Assembly: GCF_021698975.1 (NCBI RefSeq)
Contig: NZ_SSXA01000020.1
Location: 1-50,310, forward strand
Direction: 5' to 3'
DNA length: 50,310 nucleotides
From: Blastococcus sp. KM273128
GTDB lineage: Bacteria; Actinomycetota; Actinomycetes; Mycobacteriales; Geodermatophilaceae
Part shown: positions 32,593-42,488 of the stretch, piece by piece
How positions within the stretch are numbered: the first letter of the stretch is position 1
How the letters are laid out: every line of letters begins with the position of its first letter
Position numbers and translations under genes: made by a program
Notes under the pieces: model-generated
The model's input: the letters and a program-made list of their open reading frames with translations, nothing else
What the model was told of the DNA's origin: nothing
Database searches by the model: none

Positions 32593-33509
32593 CGCTCGCG
32601 CTCCACCCGGTCGGCGCTGGTGGCCGCGGCCGCCAGCACCACCTCCTCGAGCGTCGGGCGGTCGGCCGCCAGCCCGGTGACCGGGACGCCGGCGCGCACC
32701 AGCAGCGCGTTCACCTCCGCGGGGTCGCCGCCGCGCACCACCACCCGCTCGCCGTCCACGGCGGCGACGCGGCCGTCGAGCACCGCGCGCACCTGTCCCG
32801 GTTCCGGCGTGCGGACGACGGTGGCGCCGGTCGGGGCGGTGAGCGCGGCGAGGTCGTCCTGCAGCACCAGGCGTCCGCGGTCGAGCACGCCGACGCGGCT
32901 GCAGAGCTGCTCGACCTCGGCCAGCAGGTGGCTGGAGAGGAACACCGTGGTCCCGCCGCGGTGCAGGTCGAGCAGCAGCTCGCGGATCTCGGAGATGCCC
33001 TGCGGGTCCAGCCCGTTGGTCGGCTCGTCGAGCACCAGGAGCTCGGGACGGCGCAGCAGGGCGCCGGCGAGGCCGAGGCGCTGCCGCATGCCCAGCGAGT
33101 AGGCCTTCACCGGCCGGCGTCCCACGCCCCCGAGCCCGACCTGGTCGAGCACCTCGGTGATGCGCCGGCGCCGGTCGCGGCGCCCCCCGCCGGGGCCGGC
33201 GGCGTCCAGCAGCGCGAGGTTCTCCCTGCCGGAGAGGTGGCCGTAGGCGGCGGGTGACTCGATGAGGGCCCCCACCCGGGGCAGCACGCGGCGGCCGGCG
33301 CGCGGCATCCGCTCGCCGAGCAGGTCGATCTCCCCTCGGGTGGGCAGCACGAGGCCGAGGAGCATGCGGACGGTGGTGGTCTTGCCCGAGCCGTTGGCGC
33401 CGAGGAAGCCGTAGACGTCGCCGGCCCGCACGTCCAGGTCGATGCCGTCGACGGCGTGCACCCGCCCGTACTGCTTGGCCAGGCCGCGGGTGGCGATGAC
33501 GGTGCTCAC
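32589..33509 (-). CDS. ABC transporter ATP-binding protein
   Basis: 306-aa ATPase. Walker A is LGANGSGKTTTVRML, the signature is YSLGMRQRLGLAGALL, Walker B is LLVLDEPTNGLDPQG and the switch His is in FLSSHLLAEVEQL. A C-terminal extension of about 80 residues follows, as in the DrrA/CcmA-type subgroup. GTG 33509 overlaps the LolA-like gene stop; its own stop overlaps the permease start. Confidence 0.94.
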   Translation of the reverse strand: MSTVIATRGLAKQYGRVHAVDGIDLDVRAGDVYGFLGANGSGKTTTVRMLLGLVLPTRGEIDLLGERMPRAGRRVLPRVGALIESPAAYGHLSGRENLALLDAAGPGGGRRDRRRRITEVLDQVGLGGVGRRPVKAYSLGMRQRLGLAGALLRRPELLVLDEPTNGLDPQGISEIRELLLDLHRGGTTVFLSSHLLAEVEQLCSRVGVLDRGRLVLQDDLAALTAPTGATVVRTPEPGQVRAVLDGRVAAVDGERVVVRGGDPAEVNALLVRAGVPVTGLAADRPTLEEVVLAAAATSADRVERER

Positions 33510-34615
33510 CGCTGCGCCCTCGTCACCGGCAGCTGCGCGGCGGCCTCGACCAGCGCGTCGAGGGTGACCGTCCCGGTGAGCAGGTACGGCTCGGCGTCCC
33601 GCGGGTCGACGAGCATCAGCCCCACCGGGCCGGCCGCGATGCGGGTGCTCGTCCCCTCGACGACGGCGTCCGGGCTCTGCGCGAGCGTGCGCCCCAGTCC
33701 CTCGGCCAGCCGGCGCGGCACGGGGGCGACGGCGAGCAGGGTGGCGCCGCGCCCGTAGAGCCCGATCCCCGGCGGTGCGCCCTCGAGCGTGCGGCGCGGC
33801 AGGCCGGCCACCGTGGGCGGGAAGGGCACCGGGACGAGCCGCCGCCCGGCCTCGAGCACGATCTCGGTCTCCTCCGCGGTGCGCAGGCGGGCGTCCGCGG
33901 GCGGGGCGAAGGCGGTGGTCGCGGCGTCCGGCACCGCGAGCTCCAGGTCCAGGAACCGGGTGTCCAGCGCCGGCACCTCGGAGGTCTCGCCCAGGACCAC
34001 CACCTGCACCGTCAGCCCGCTGGCCCGGTCCACCCACACGTCGACCTGGCGCACCGCCGAGGCGGGCTCCGCGGGCGTGGCGCGCAGCCCGAGGGCGTCC
34101 CGGCCGGCGATCCGCCGCGCCCCGATGCGGGCCAGCTCCGCGTCGGCGGTCTCGGAGAGCAGCCGGCGGCCGAGGGTGGCGGGCAGCAGGTCCGGCGGCG
34201 CGGGTAGCGCGAGCGGGGTGGCGGCCGCGCGCGTGGCGGTGGCGCGCTCGTACTCCCACGTCCAGGTGCCCCGCGCGTCGCGGTGGATGCCGGTCTCCCC
34301 GGCCGGGGTGATCACGTCGACCCGGTGGTCGTCGGGGCCCCGCCACCACACGCGCATCTCGGTGCGGTCGCTGAACAGGTCGGCGACCGCGTCCAGCTGG
34401 TCGGTGACCGGCAGTGCCAGCCCGCCGGCCGACTCGGCGTACCCGGAGAACTGCACGTCGGCCGAGGCCAGGACCGCCGCGCGCAGCTCGGCGGCGGGCA
34501 CGGGGTCGTCGGCGACCGGCAGCGCAGCCACGATCGCGGGCAGCGCGGCCAGGACGGCGACGACCACCCCCACGACGGCCCAGCGCGGGGCCGCCGCCCG
34601 TGCTCGGGACGCCAT
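33506..34615 (-). CDS. LolA/MucB-like extracytoplasmic protein
   Basis: 369-aa protein with a signal anchor (WAVVGVVVAVLAALPAIVAAL) and a beta-rich exported domain: DVQFSGYAESAGGLALP, MRVWWRGPDDHRVDVI, then RQVDVWVDRASGLTVQVVV. This pattern resembles the LolA/RseB fold, which binds acyl chains or lipoproteins. Being the first gene of an ABC export operon, it may be the accessory binding protein. ATG 34615 follows a TACGGT -10 (34628-34623) by 7 nt; a GTG at 34624 is possible. Confidence 0.8.
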   Translation of the reverse strand: MASRARAAAPRWAVVGVVVAVLAALPAIVAALPVADDPVPAAELRAAVLASADVQFSGYAESAGGLALPVTDQLDAVADLFSDRTEMRVWWRGPDDHRVDVITPAGETGIHRDARGTWTWEYERATATRAAATPLALPAPPDLLPATLGRRLLSETADAELARIGARRIAGRDALGLRATPAEPASAVRQVDVWVDRASGLTVQVVVLGETSEVPALDTRFLDLELAVPDAATTAFAPPADARLRTAEETEIVLEAGRRLVPVPFPPTVAGLPRRTLEGAPPGIGLYGRGATLLAVAPVPRRLAEGLGRTLAQSPDAVVEGTSTRIAAGPVGLMLVDPRDAEPYLLTGTVTLDALVEAAAQLPVTRAQR

Positions 34616-34678
34616 GGCGGTCACCGTAGCCCGCGGGCCCCGACCCGGCGGGCCCGTCCCCGGGTTCTCACCGGGAAC

Positions 34679-35284
34679 TCACAGGGAGGCCGGCCCGGCA
34701 CCTCCGCCCACGCGCGCGGCCGGGGTGGCGAGGACCCGGTCGACCCACAGCTGCAGGACCCGCCGGTCGAGATCGCCGTCGCCGCGGAGCACGCTGGTGA
34801 GGGCCAGCCCCCGGTAGAGGGCGAGCAGCCCGTCGATCTCGGCCCGGTCCCGGGGCGCCCCCGGGAAGAGCTCGCCGACCAGCTCGCGGACGGCCGCGCC
34901 CACGCGCCGCTCGGCCGGCAGCAGCGCCGCGCGCAGGGCCGGCTCGGTGCGCGCGGCCGACCACAGCTCCAGCCCGGCCAGGAAGAGCGGGCCGGACATC
35001 ACGCGGTGCAGGAGGTCCACCTCGTCGCGGACCCGGCCGGCGCCGGCGTCGGCGCGCACCTGGCCGATCTGGGAGTCGGCGACGTGGGAGACGGCGGCGA
35101 CCAGCAGCGCCTCCTTGGTGGCGAAGTGGTGCAGCAGCGCCCCGCGCGACAGCCCCGCCCGCTCCTGCACCCGCTGGGTGGTCGTGCCCGCGTACCCGTG
35201 CTCCACGAGGCACTGGATCGTCGCGGCGAGCAGCCGCGAGCGGGTGTCCGCGCGCCGCTGCTCCTGGGTCCGTCGCTCGGTCAC
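34679..35284 (-). CDS. TetR family transcriptional regulator
   Basis: 201-aa repressor with an N-terminal helix-turn-helix: LVEHGYAGTTTQRVQERAGLSRGALLHHFATKEALL (in pieces), then a helical ligand-binding domain. It is divergent from the acyl-CoA ligase/enoyl-CoA hydratase pair. GTG 35284 lies 6 nt after a TATCCT -10 hexamer (35296-35291), so the transcript is probably leaderless. An operator-like inverted repeat lies in the shared region. Ligand likely an acyl-CoA (inference from neighbours). Confidence 0.92.
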   Translation of the reverse strand: MTERRTQEQRRADTRSRLLAATIQCLVEHGYAGTTTQRVQERAGLSRGALLHHFATKEALLVAAVSHVADSQIGQVRADAGAGRVRDEVDLLHRVMSGPLFLAGLELWSAARTEPALRAALLPAERRVGAAVRELVGELFPGAPRDRAEIDGLLALYRGLALTSVLRGDGDLDRRVLQLWVDRVLATPAARVGGGAGPASL

Positions 35285-35300
35285 CGGGAGAGGATAGGCG

Positions 35301-35330
35301 CTGACAAACCGTCCGAACGGACTGTAAGTT
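35301..35330 (+). promoter_or_regulatory. Promoter of the acyl-CoA ligase operon with TetR-type operator in the spacer
   Basis: The -35 is CTGACA (35301-35306), the spacer is 18 bp and the -10 is TAAGTT (35325-35330). The spacer is almost filled by the inverted repeat ACCGTCCG-AA-CGGACTGT (35308-35325, seven of eight pairs matching). Such a site would let the TetR repressor exclude RNA polymerase from this promoter and would sit just upstream of its own. Confidence 0.6.
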
Positions 35331-35364
35331 GCCGAGCACCAACGGCGAGAGGAGTGGTGGACCG

Positions 35365-36902
35365 GTGTTGACGGTGGATCTGGTGCGACGCGGCGCCCGG
35401 CGGTTCGCGGATCGGACGGCGGTGCTGAGCGGCGACGCGTCGCTGACCTTCCGGGAGGTGGACGAGACCGCCAACCGCATGGCCAACGTGCTCATCGGCC
35501 TGGGGGTGGCCCGCGGGGACCGGGTCGGCCTGCTGGTCGACAACGGCCTGTGGTCGGTGCCCATCGACTTCGCCTGCCTCAAAGCCGGGGCCGCCCGGGT
35601 GCCGCTCAACGCCCGGCTCTCGGCCGACGAGCAGGCGCGGATGCTCGCCGCCACGGGCGTGCGGCTGCTGGTGCACGGCGCGGCGCTCGCCGACCGCGCG
35701 GCGGAGCTCGCCGAGCGGGTGGACGGGCTGCGGCTGGTGAGCCTGGGGCAGACCGCCGACGTGGAGACGCTGGACCTGCTCGACGAGATGGCGGAGGCCA
35801 GCCCCGCCGATCCGCGGCTGCCGGCCGAGCCGGCCGACCCGGTGCTGATCCTCTACACCTCGGGCACGACCGGCTCGCTCAAGGCGGTGGTGCACACCCA
35901 GGCCAGCTACGCGGCGATCTGCGCCAACATCCTGGCCAACCTGGTCTCACCCGGCCGCGACTCGGTCATGCTGCACGCCGCGTCGCTGATCCACGCCAGC
36001 GGGACCTTCGTGCTGCCGTACTGGATCCGCGGCGGCGCCGCGGCCGTCCTCCCCGGCTTCGACCCGGGCAGCTACCTCGACTCCCTCACCCGCTACCGGG
36101 CCACGGAGATCAACCTGGTGCCCACCATGCTGGGCATGCTGCTGTCCTCCGGCGCCGCCGAGCGCGCCGACGTCTCCAGCCTGCGGACGGCGGTGTACGG
36201 GGCCAGCCCGATGCCCGGCCCGGTGCTCGCCCAGGCCCTCGACGTCTGGGGCCCGCGCCTCGTGCAGTACTACGGGCAGACGGAGGCCCCGCTGGCGATC
36301 ACGGTGCTCGACGCCACCGACCACACCGACCCGGCCCTCGCGGGCACCTGCGGCCACCCCTCGGTCGACGCCGAGGTGCGCATCGTCGGCACCGACGGCG
36401 GCGCGCTCCCGGCCGGGGAGATCGGCGAGCTCCAGGTGCGCGCCCCGTTCGGCATGGCCGGCTACCACGAGGCGCCGGGGCTCACCGCCGAGACGATCGA
36501 CGCCGACGGCTGGATCGCCACCCGCGACCTCGCCCGGCTGGACGACCGCGGCTACCTGACCCTGGTCGACCGCACCAGCGACATGATCATCACCGGCGGC
36601 TACAACGTGTACCCGCGGGAGGTCGAGGAGGCGCTGATGGCGCACCCGGCGGTCTCCGGAGCCGCCGTCGTCGCCGCCCCGGACCCGACGTGGGTGGAGG
36701 CGGTCACGGCCTTCGTCACGCTCCGCCCCGGGGCGAGCGCCGGCCCGGACGAGCTGCGGGAGGCCGTCCGCGGCGCGCTGGCCGGCTACAAGGTGCCGAA
36801 GGCCGTGCACGTGGTCGACCAGCTGCCCCTCTCCCCCGTCGGCAAGATCCTCCGCCGGGCGCTGCGCGAGCCGCTGTGGGCCGACACCCCCGGGCGCGCG
36901 TC

Positions 36903-36906
<4 letters not shown>
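35365..36906 (+). CDS. Acyl-CoA synthetase / AMP-dependent ligase
   Basis: 513-aa ANL-superfamily ligase. The P-loop motif is ILYTSGTTGSLKAVVHT, the A5 motif YYGQTEAPLAI, A7-A8 are WIATRDLARLDDRGYLTLVDR and MIITGGYNVYPREVEE, and the catalytic Lys lies in SPVGKILRRALRE. It activates a fatty or aromatic acid as acyl-AMP and then acyl-CoA. GTG 35365 is chosen because the -10 at 35325 puts transcription start near 35337 and GGTGG sits upstream. It is translationally coupled to an enoyl-CoA hydratase gene and regulated by the divergent TetR. Confidence 0.92.
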
Positions 36907-37670
<764 letters not shown>

Positions 37671-37671
37671 C

Positions 37672-37710
37672 CGGCCGGTCCGGGGCGTGCCACGCGCCCC
37701 GGACCGGCCG
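37672..37710. terminator. Bidirectional terminator hairpin
   Basis: 16-bp perfect stem (37672-37687 with 37695-37710) and a 7-nt loop between the convergent crotonase stop (37670) and membrane-protein stop (37712). Confidence 0.8.
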
Positions 37711-37711
37711 C

Positions 37712-38089
37712 TCACCCGAGCGCCACCACCAGGCAGCAGGCGGCGAGCACCAGCACCAGCGGGGTCATGACGAACCGCTCGGGCCGGCTCCGCGAGATGC
37801 CGTTCAGGACGACGCCGAGCGCGAAGTAGCCCGTCAGCACCCGGATGCCGACGTCGGCCACGGTCGCGGTCAGCACCGCGACGAGGCCGGCGGCCTGCAG
37901 GATGACGACGGCGAAGACCAGGTACAGGACGACGGAGACGGCGCTGCCGGTGCGCAGCCGCGGCGGCAGCACGTCGTGCTGCCCGCCCCACGCGAACCGG
38001 CCCCACGGCCGCCCGGCGGCCAGCGCCACCTGGAAGACGGCGAGGCCGCCCAGCACCGCGCAGGCCAGGACGGCGGCTCCGGTGATCAC
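37712..38089 (-). CDS. Small four-helix membrane protein
   Basis: 125-aa hydrophobic protein with helices AAVLACAVLGGLAVFQVALA, AVSVVLYLVFAVVILQAA, IRVLTGYFALGVVLNGI and TPLVLVLAACCLVVAL, and a WGRFAWGGQHDVLPPRLR loop between the first two. No named family is certain. GTG 38089 has no Shine-Dalgarno but follows TACCCT (38101-38096) by exactly 6 nt, the leaderless layout. Divergent from the next gene by 63 bp. Confidence 0.72.
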   Translation of the reverse strand: MITGAAVLACAVLGGLAVFQVALAAGRPWGRFAWGGQHDVLPPRLRTGSAVSVVLYLVFAVVILQAAGLVAVLTATVADVGIRVLTGYFALGVVLNGISRSRPERFVMTPLVLVLAACCLVVALG

Positions 38090-38152
38090 CGGCGCAGGGT
38101 AGGGCCCGCGACGACGGGTGTCGGCGACCGGCACCCGGGGCACCCCGCACCC

Positions 38153-38791
38153 ATGGCTGCCCCGATCAGCGACCCCGTCGTCGTCGACGTCCTGCGCCGG
38201 CTCGACCGGCTGCTCACCCCGCTGGCCACCCGGCTGGGCCGGCCCCCGGCGCTGCCACGGGAGGAGCGCGACGAGTGGTGGGCCGACCGCGTGTCCCGGG
38301 TGGCGGCCGGGGTGTCGGCCGCGCCGCGGTTCGCCGGCAAGCTCGCCGACCTGCTCCCGCTGCAGAACACGGTCGGCACCGCGGTGCAGTCCCTCGTCGT
38401 CCTCGGCGTCGCGGGCGAGCACGGGGTCGAGCCGCCCGCCGAGCGCGTCTCCCTGCTGGCCCGGGTGCTGCTCCGGCGGGAACTCACCCCCGAGCAGGTC
38501 GAGCCGCTGCTCACCCGCGCCAAGGGCACCTACGTGGAGGGGGCGCTCGGCCCGCGCGACGAGCGCCGCGGCGCCACCGGCGCGGTGCGGACGCTGTGGC
38601 GGGCGGCCCGGCTGCTCGGCCGCATCGACGACGCGCTCGACGCCCGGCCGAAGGGGAAGCTGCTCGCCCGCGCCGTCTCCAACCTGCCGGTCGTCGGCGT
38701 CGCCGGCGGCTACGCCTCCGAGCGCGAGGGCCTGCGCCGGGCGGCCGCCCGCGCCGCCGACCTGCTGGAGGGGGTGCAGCCGGCCCGGTGA
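38153..38791 (+). CDS. Hypothetical protein
   Basis: 212-aa soluble protein I do not recognise. It is rich in Leu, Ala, Arg and Glu and is probably mostly helical, with PREERDEWWADRVSRVAAGV, LPLQNTVGTAVQSLVVLGVAG and a Gly-rich C-terminal segment NLPVVGVAGGYASEREGL that recalls glycine-zipper membrane-binding proteins. ATG 38153 has no clear Shine-Dalgarno or -10. It is convergent with metF, 4 bp away. Function cannot be predicted. Confidence 0.7.
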   Translation: MAAPISDPVVVDVLRRLDRLLTPLATRLGRPPALPREERDEWWADRVSRVAAGVSAAPRFAGKLADLLPLQNTVGTAVQSLVVLGVAGEHGVEPPAERVSLLARVLLRRELTPEQVEPLLTRAKGTYVEGALGPRDERRGATGAVRTLWRAARLLGRIDDALDARPKGKLLARAVSNLPVVGVAGGYASEREGLRRAAARAADLLEGVQPAR

Positions 38792-38795
38792 CCGC

Positions 38796-39701
38796 TCAGC
38801 GGACGGCGGGCACCCGGCCGGCGAGGTTGGCGAACACCTCGCGGGTCGCCGTCGACCGGTTCATGGTGATGAAGTGGATGCCCGGCACGCCCTCGTCGAG
38901 CAGCTTGCGGCACAGGTCGGTGGCCACCTCGACGCCGAGGGCGCGGACCGCCGCCTGGTCCTCGGGCGCGTCGCCGTCCAGCGCCTCGAACCGCTCGGCC
39001 AGCTCCGGCGGGAACGCCTGGCCCGACAGCTGCACGATCCGGGTGATCTGCCGGACGTTGGTGACCGGCATGACCCCGGCGATGACCGGCACCTCGCAGC
39101 CGCGCGCCACGACCCGGTCCCGCATCCGCAGGTAGTCCTCGGCGCGGAAGAACATCTGGGTGATGGCGAAGTCGGCCCCCGCGCGGCACTTGGCCACGAA
39201 CATCTCGACGTCGGTGTCGAAGTCCGGCGAGCGCGGGTGCCGTTCGGGGAAGGCGGCGACGCCGACGGAGAAGTCGCCCACCGAGCGGATCAGCTCGACC
39301 AGCTCGGCGGCGTAGTTGAGCCCCTCGGGGTGGGCCACCCAGTCGGCCTGCGGATCGGCGCCCGGCGGGTCGCCGCGCAGCGCCATGATGTTGCGGACCC
39401 CCGCCGCGGCCAGCCGGCTGATCACGTGCCGCAGCTCGGCGACGCTGTGGTCGACGGCGGTCAGGTGCGCCAGCGGCGTCATCGTGGTGTCCGCCGCGAT
39501 CCGCTCGGTCATCGCCACGGTGCCCTCGCGGGTGGACCCGCCGGCCCCGTAGGTCACCGAGACGAACGAGGGGTGCAGGCGCTCCAGCTCGCGCAGCGCC
39601 GTCCACAGCTGCTCCTCCCCCGCCGGCGTCTTCGGCGGGAAGAACTCGAACGACCACGTCGGGCGCTCGGTGGCGAGGAGCTCGCGGACGGTGGGTGTCA
39701 C
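38796..39701 (-). CDS. metF: Methylenetetrahydrofolate reductase
   Basis: 301-aa FAD enzyme reducing 5,10-methylene-THF to 5-methyl-THF for methionine synthesis. Motifs: [16 protein letters not shown] (Glu catalytic), [35 protein letters not shown] and [11 protein letters not shown], the full set in the right order and usual length. GTG 39701 follows TAGGCT (39715-39710) by 8 nt with no Shine-Dalgarno. It is divergent from the polyprenyl-synthase gene, an order also recalled from mycobacteria (metF-idsA2). Confidence 0.95.
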   Translation of the reverse strand: MTPTVRELLATERPTWSFEFFPPKTPAGEEQLWTALRELERLHPSFVSVTYGAGGSTREGTVAMTERIAADTTMTPLAHLTAVDHSVAELRHVISRLAAAGVRNIMALRGDPPGADPQADWVAHPEGLNYAAELVELIRSVGDFSVGVAAFPERHPRSPDFDTDVEMFVAKCRAGADFAITQMFFRAEDYLRMRDRVVARGCEVPVIAGVMPVTNVRQITRIVQLSGQAFPPELAERFEALDGDAPEDQAAVRALGVEVATDLCRKLLDEGVPGIHFITMNRSTATREVFANLAGRVPAVR

Positions 39702-39726
39702 GGCACCCGAGCCTACGGGCGGCGCA

Positions 39727-39745
39727 CGGGTGCATCCGGAACCGG
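39727..39745 (+). promoter_or_regulatory. Element shared by the crtE and crtYc upstream regions (copy 1)
   Basis: CGGGTGCATCCGGA followed by ACCGG, 51 bp upstream of the crtE start at 39796. The same 14 bases followed by GCCGG occur upstream of crtYc at 44011-44029 in the same orientation relative to that gene. Possible operator for the carotenoid genes; function is inferred from position only. Confidence 0.4.
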
Positions 39746-39795
39746 CACCGGCGGGGAAGAGGCCGTGTCCCGGACGCCGGATCGACGGAGGAACC

Positions 39796-40992
39796 ATGCA
39801 GCAGACCCCCTCGGCCACCCCGCTGGTGGGGCGGCACCCCACCGGGTTGGGCGATACTGACCGCATGACCTCCGGGGCGCAGCAGCGCGAGACCGCCCGC
39901 CTGGCACCACCGCTGTCGGTCGCGGAGCTCGACCGGGTGCGGGCCGCGGTCGCCGAGGCGCTCACCGGCTTCCTCGACCAGCAGCGCGCCACGCTCGCCG
40001 CGATGGACGCCAGCCTCGTCCCCGTCGTCGAGGAGGTCTGCGCCGTCGCCGAGGGCGGGAAGAAGCTGCGCCCCTCCTTCGCCTACTGGGGCTGGCGCGG
40101 GGCGCGCGGGCAGGGCCCGGGCGCCGGGGAGGACGAGGACGCCGTGCTCCGCGCCGTCGCCGCGCTGGAGTTCGTGCACGCCAGCGCGCTGGTCCACGAC
40201 GACGTCATGGACGCCGCCGGCACCCGCCGAGGCCGCCCCAGCACGCACGTCGGGTTCGCCGGCCGGCACGCCGACTCCGAGTTCTCCGGCGACGGGGAGC
40301 TGTTCGGCGTCGGCGCGGCGATCCTCGTCGGCGACCTGGCGCTGGTGTGGTCCGACGAGCTGCTGCGCTGCTCGGGCATCTCGGAGGCGGCGCTGGGCCG
40401 GGCCCGCGCCGTCTGGGACACGATGCGCAGCGAGGTCACCGCGGGCCAGTACCTCGACCTGCTGCGGGCCGCCGGCGGGTTGCCGGGCCCGGACGGGGCG
40501 CTCACCGTCGCCCGCTACAAGAGCGCCGGCTACACCGTCCAGCGCCCCCTCCAGCTCGGCGTGGCGATCGCCGGCGCCGGGCCGCGGGTGGTCGAGGCGT
40601 GCACCGCCATCGGGTTGCCCCTGGGCGAGGCGTTCCAGCTGCGCGACGACCTCCTCGGCGTCTTCGGCGACCCGGAGGTCACCGGCAAGTCCGCCGACGA
40701 CGACCTGCGCGAGGGCAAGCAGACGCTGCTGGTGGCGCTGGCCGCCGAGGCCGCCGACGACGCCGGGCGCGCCCTGCTCGGCGAGCTGCTGGGCAACCCG
40801 GAGGCCGGGCACGAGGAGTTCGAGAAGCTGCGCGACCTGCTGGTGAGCACCGGCGCCCGCGACCGGGTCGAGGAGCGGATCGCGCTGAGCACCGCCCGGG
40901 CCCGCGAGGCGATCGCCGAGGCGCCGCTGGCCGACGACGCCCGCCGGGCGCTGGACGCGCTCGCGGTCGCCGCGACGTCGCGCACCGCCTGA
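39796..40992 (+). CDS. crtE: Polyprenyl (geranylgeranyl) diphosphate synthase
   Basis: 398-aa trans-prenyltransferase making C20 (or similar) diphosphate for carotenoids. First Asp-rich motif: [19 protein letters not shown]; second: [26 protein letters not shown] is the usual N-terminal motif. ATG 39796 has a strong GGAGGAACC before it. A shorter start at ATG 39865 (375 aa), with GATACT 6 nt upstream, is also plausible and would remove a non-conserved 23-residue leader. The next gene crtI begins within its stop (TGATG). In the mycobacterial order this position is taken by idsA2. Confidence 0.9.
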   Translation: MQQTPSATPLVGRHPTGLGDTDRMTSGAQQRETARLAPPLSVAELDRVRAAVAEALTGFLDQQRATLAAMDASLVPVVEEVCAVAEGGKKLRPSFAYWGWRGARGQGPGAGEDEDAVLRAVAALEFVHASALVHDDVMDAAGTRRGRPSTHVGFAGRHADSEFSGDGELFGVGAAILVGDLALVWSDELLRCSGISEAALGRARAVWDTMRSEVTAGQYLDLLRAAGGLPGPDGALTVARYKSAGYTVQRPLQLGVAIAGAGPRVVEACTAIGLPLGEAFQLRDDLLGVFGDPEVTGKSADDDLREGKQTLLVALAAEAADDAGRALLGELLGNPEAGHEEFEKLRDLLVSTGARDRVEERIALSTARAREAIAEAPLADDARRALDALAVAATSRTA

Positions 40993-42488
40993 TGGTCCGC
41001 ACCGTTCCCGGCCGCACCGACCGCGTCGTCGTCGTCGGGGCAGGGCTGGCCGGGCTGGCCACGGCGCTCCGGCTGCGCGGCGCCGGCCGCGAGGTCACCG
41101 TCGTCGAGCGCGCCGGCGGCCCCGGCGGGCGGGCCGGGCGGATCGAGCGCGACGGCTACGCGCTGGACACCGGGCCGTCGGTCTTCACCGCGCCGGAGAT
41201 CGTCGAGGAGACGCTCGCCGCCGTCGGGGACCGGCTCGAGGACAGGCTGGAGCTGCGCCGGCTCGAGACGAGCTACCGGGCGCAGTACGCCGACGGCACG
41301 CACCTGGACGTGCACGCCGACCCCGAGGCCTTCGCCGCCGAGGTCGCCGCCCTCTGCGGGCCGGGCGAGGCCGACGCGCTGCGGCGCTACCTCGCCGACC
41401 TCGCCGAGCTCTACCGCCTGCAGCTGTCCACCTTCATCGACCGAAACCTGGACTCGCCGCTGGACCTGCTCGGGCCCGAGCTCCTCGCCCTCGTGCGGCG
41501 CGGCGGCTTCGGCCGGCTGTCGGCCCACGTGGGCCGGTACTTCACCGACGACCGGCTGCGCCGGCTGTTCAGCTTCCAGGCCCTCTACGCCGGCGTCTCC
41601 CCCTTCCGCGCCATCGCCGCCTACGCGGTGATCGCCCAGCTCGACATCGGCGCCGGCGTCTGGCACCCGGTCGGCGGGATCGGGGCGGTGCCGCGGGCGC
41701 TCGCCGCCGCCGCGGCCGACGCGGGCGTCACCTTCCGCTACGGCTGCGCGGTGGACGAGCTCGAGCTCCGCGGCGACCGCGTCACCGGGGTGCTGCTGGA
41801 GGACGGCGAGCGGCTGCCGGCCGACGCCGTCGTCGTCACCACCGACGCCCCGCACGCGCTGGTGCCCGGCCTGCGCGGGCCCCGCCGCCCGGTCTACTCG
41901 CCCTCCTGCGTCGCGCTGCACCTCGGCGTGCGGGCCGAGCTGCCCGGTCAGGCGCACCACACGATCAGCTTCGGGCACTCGTGGCGGCAGGTGTTCGACG
42001 AGCTGACCCGCGACGGCCGCCCCATGAGCGACCCCAGCCTGCTGATCAGCATGCCCTCGCGCACCGACCGCTCGCTGGCCCCCGAGGGCGGGCAGGTGCT
42101 CAGCGTCGTCGCCCCCACCCCGAACCTCGACCGGCGCAGCGGCGGCAACCCGGACCTGGACTGGGACGCCCTCGGGCCCCGCTACCGGGAGGAGCTGCTG
42201 GCCGCGCTGGAGGCCCGCGGGCTCACCGGCGTCTCCGGCGCGATCGAGGTGGAGCACATGGACACCCCGGCCACCTGGGCGGCGCAGGGCATGGCCGCCG
42301 GCACCCCCTTCGCGCTGGCGCACACCTTCGGCCAGACCGGCCCGTTCCGCCCCTCCACGCTGCCGCGCCGCGGCCCGGAGAACGTGGTGCTGGCCGGGTC
42401 GTCGGTGCAGCCGGGCGTCGGCGTCCCGATGGTGCTCATCAGCGGCCGGCTGGCCGCCGAGCGGATCACCGGGCCGGTGGCGCGGTGA
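40992..42488 (+). CDS. crtI: Phytoene desaturase
   Basis: 498-aa FAD-dependent desaturase. The N-terminal dinucleotide motif is VVVVGAGLAGLATALRLRGAG with GRAGRIERDGYALDTGPSV after it, and the C-terminal segment is NVVLAGSSVQPGVGVPMVLISG, both diagnostic of CrtI. YFTDDRLRRLFSFQALYAG and WHPVGGIGAVPRAL are family segments. It converts phytoene to lycopene or a related product. ATG 40992 overlaps the crtE stop by one base; its stop overlaps crtB. Confidence 0.94.
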   Translation: MVRTVPGRTDRVVVVGAGLAGLATALRLRGAGREVTVVERAGGPGGRAGRIERDGYALDTGPSVFTAPEIVEETLAAVGDRLEDRLELRRLETSYRAQYADGTHLDVHADPEAFAAEVAALCGPGEADALRRYLADLAELYRLQLSTFIDRNLDSPLDLLGPELLALVRRGGFGRLSAHVGRYFTDDRLRRLFSFQALYAGVSPFRAIAAYAVIAQLDIGAGVWHPVGGIGAVPRALAAAAADAGVTFRYGCAVDELELRGDRVTGVLLEDGERLPADAVVVTTDAPHALVPGLRGPRRPVYSPSCVALHLGVRAELPGQAHHTISFGHSWRQVFDELTRDGRPMSDPSLLISMPSRTDRSLAPEGGQVLSVVAPTPNLDRRSGGNPDLDWDALGPRYREELLAALEARGLTGVSGAIEVEHMDTPATWAAQGMAAGTPFALAHTFGQTGPFRPSTLPRRGPENVVLAGSSVQPGVGVPMVLISGRLAAERITGPVAR

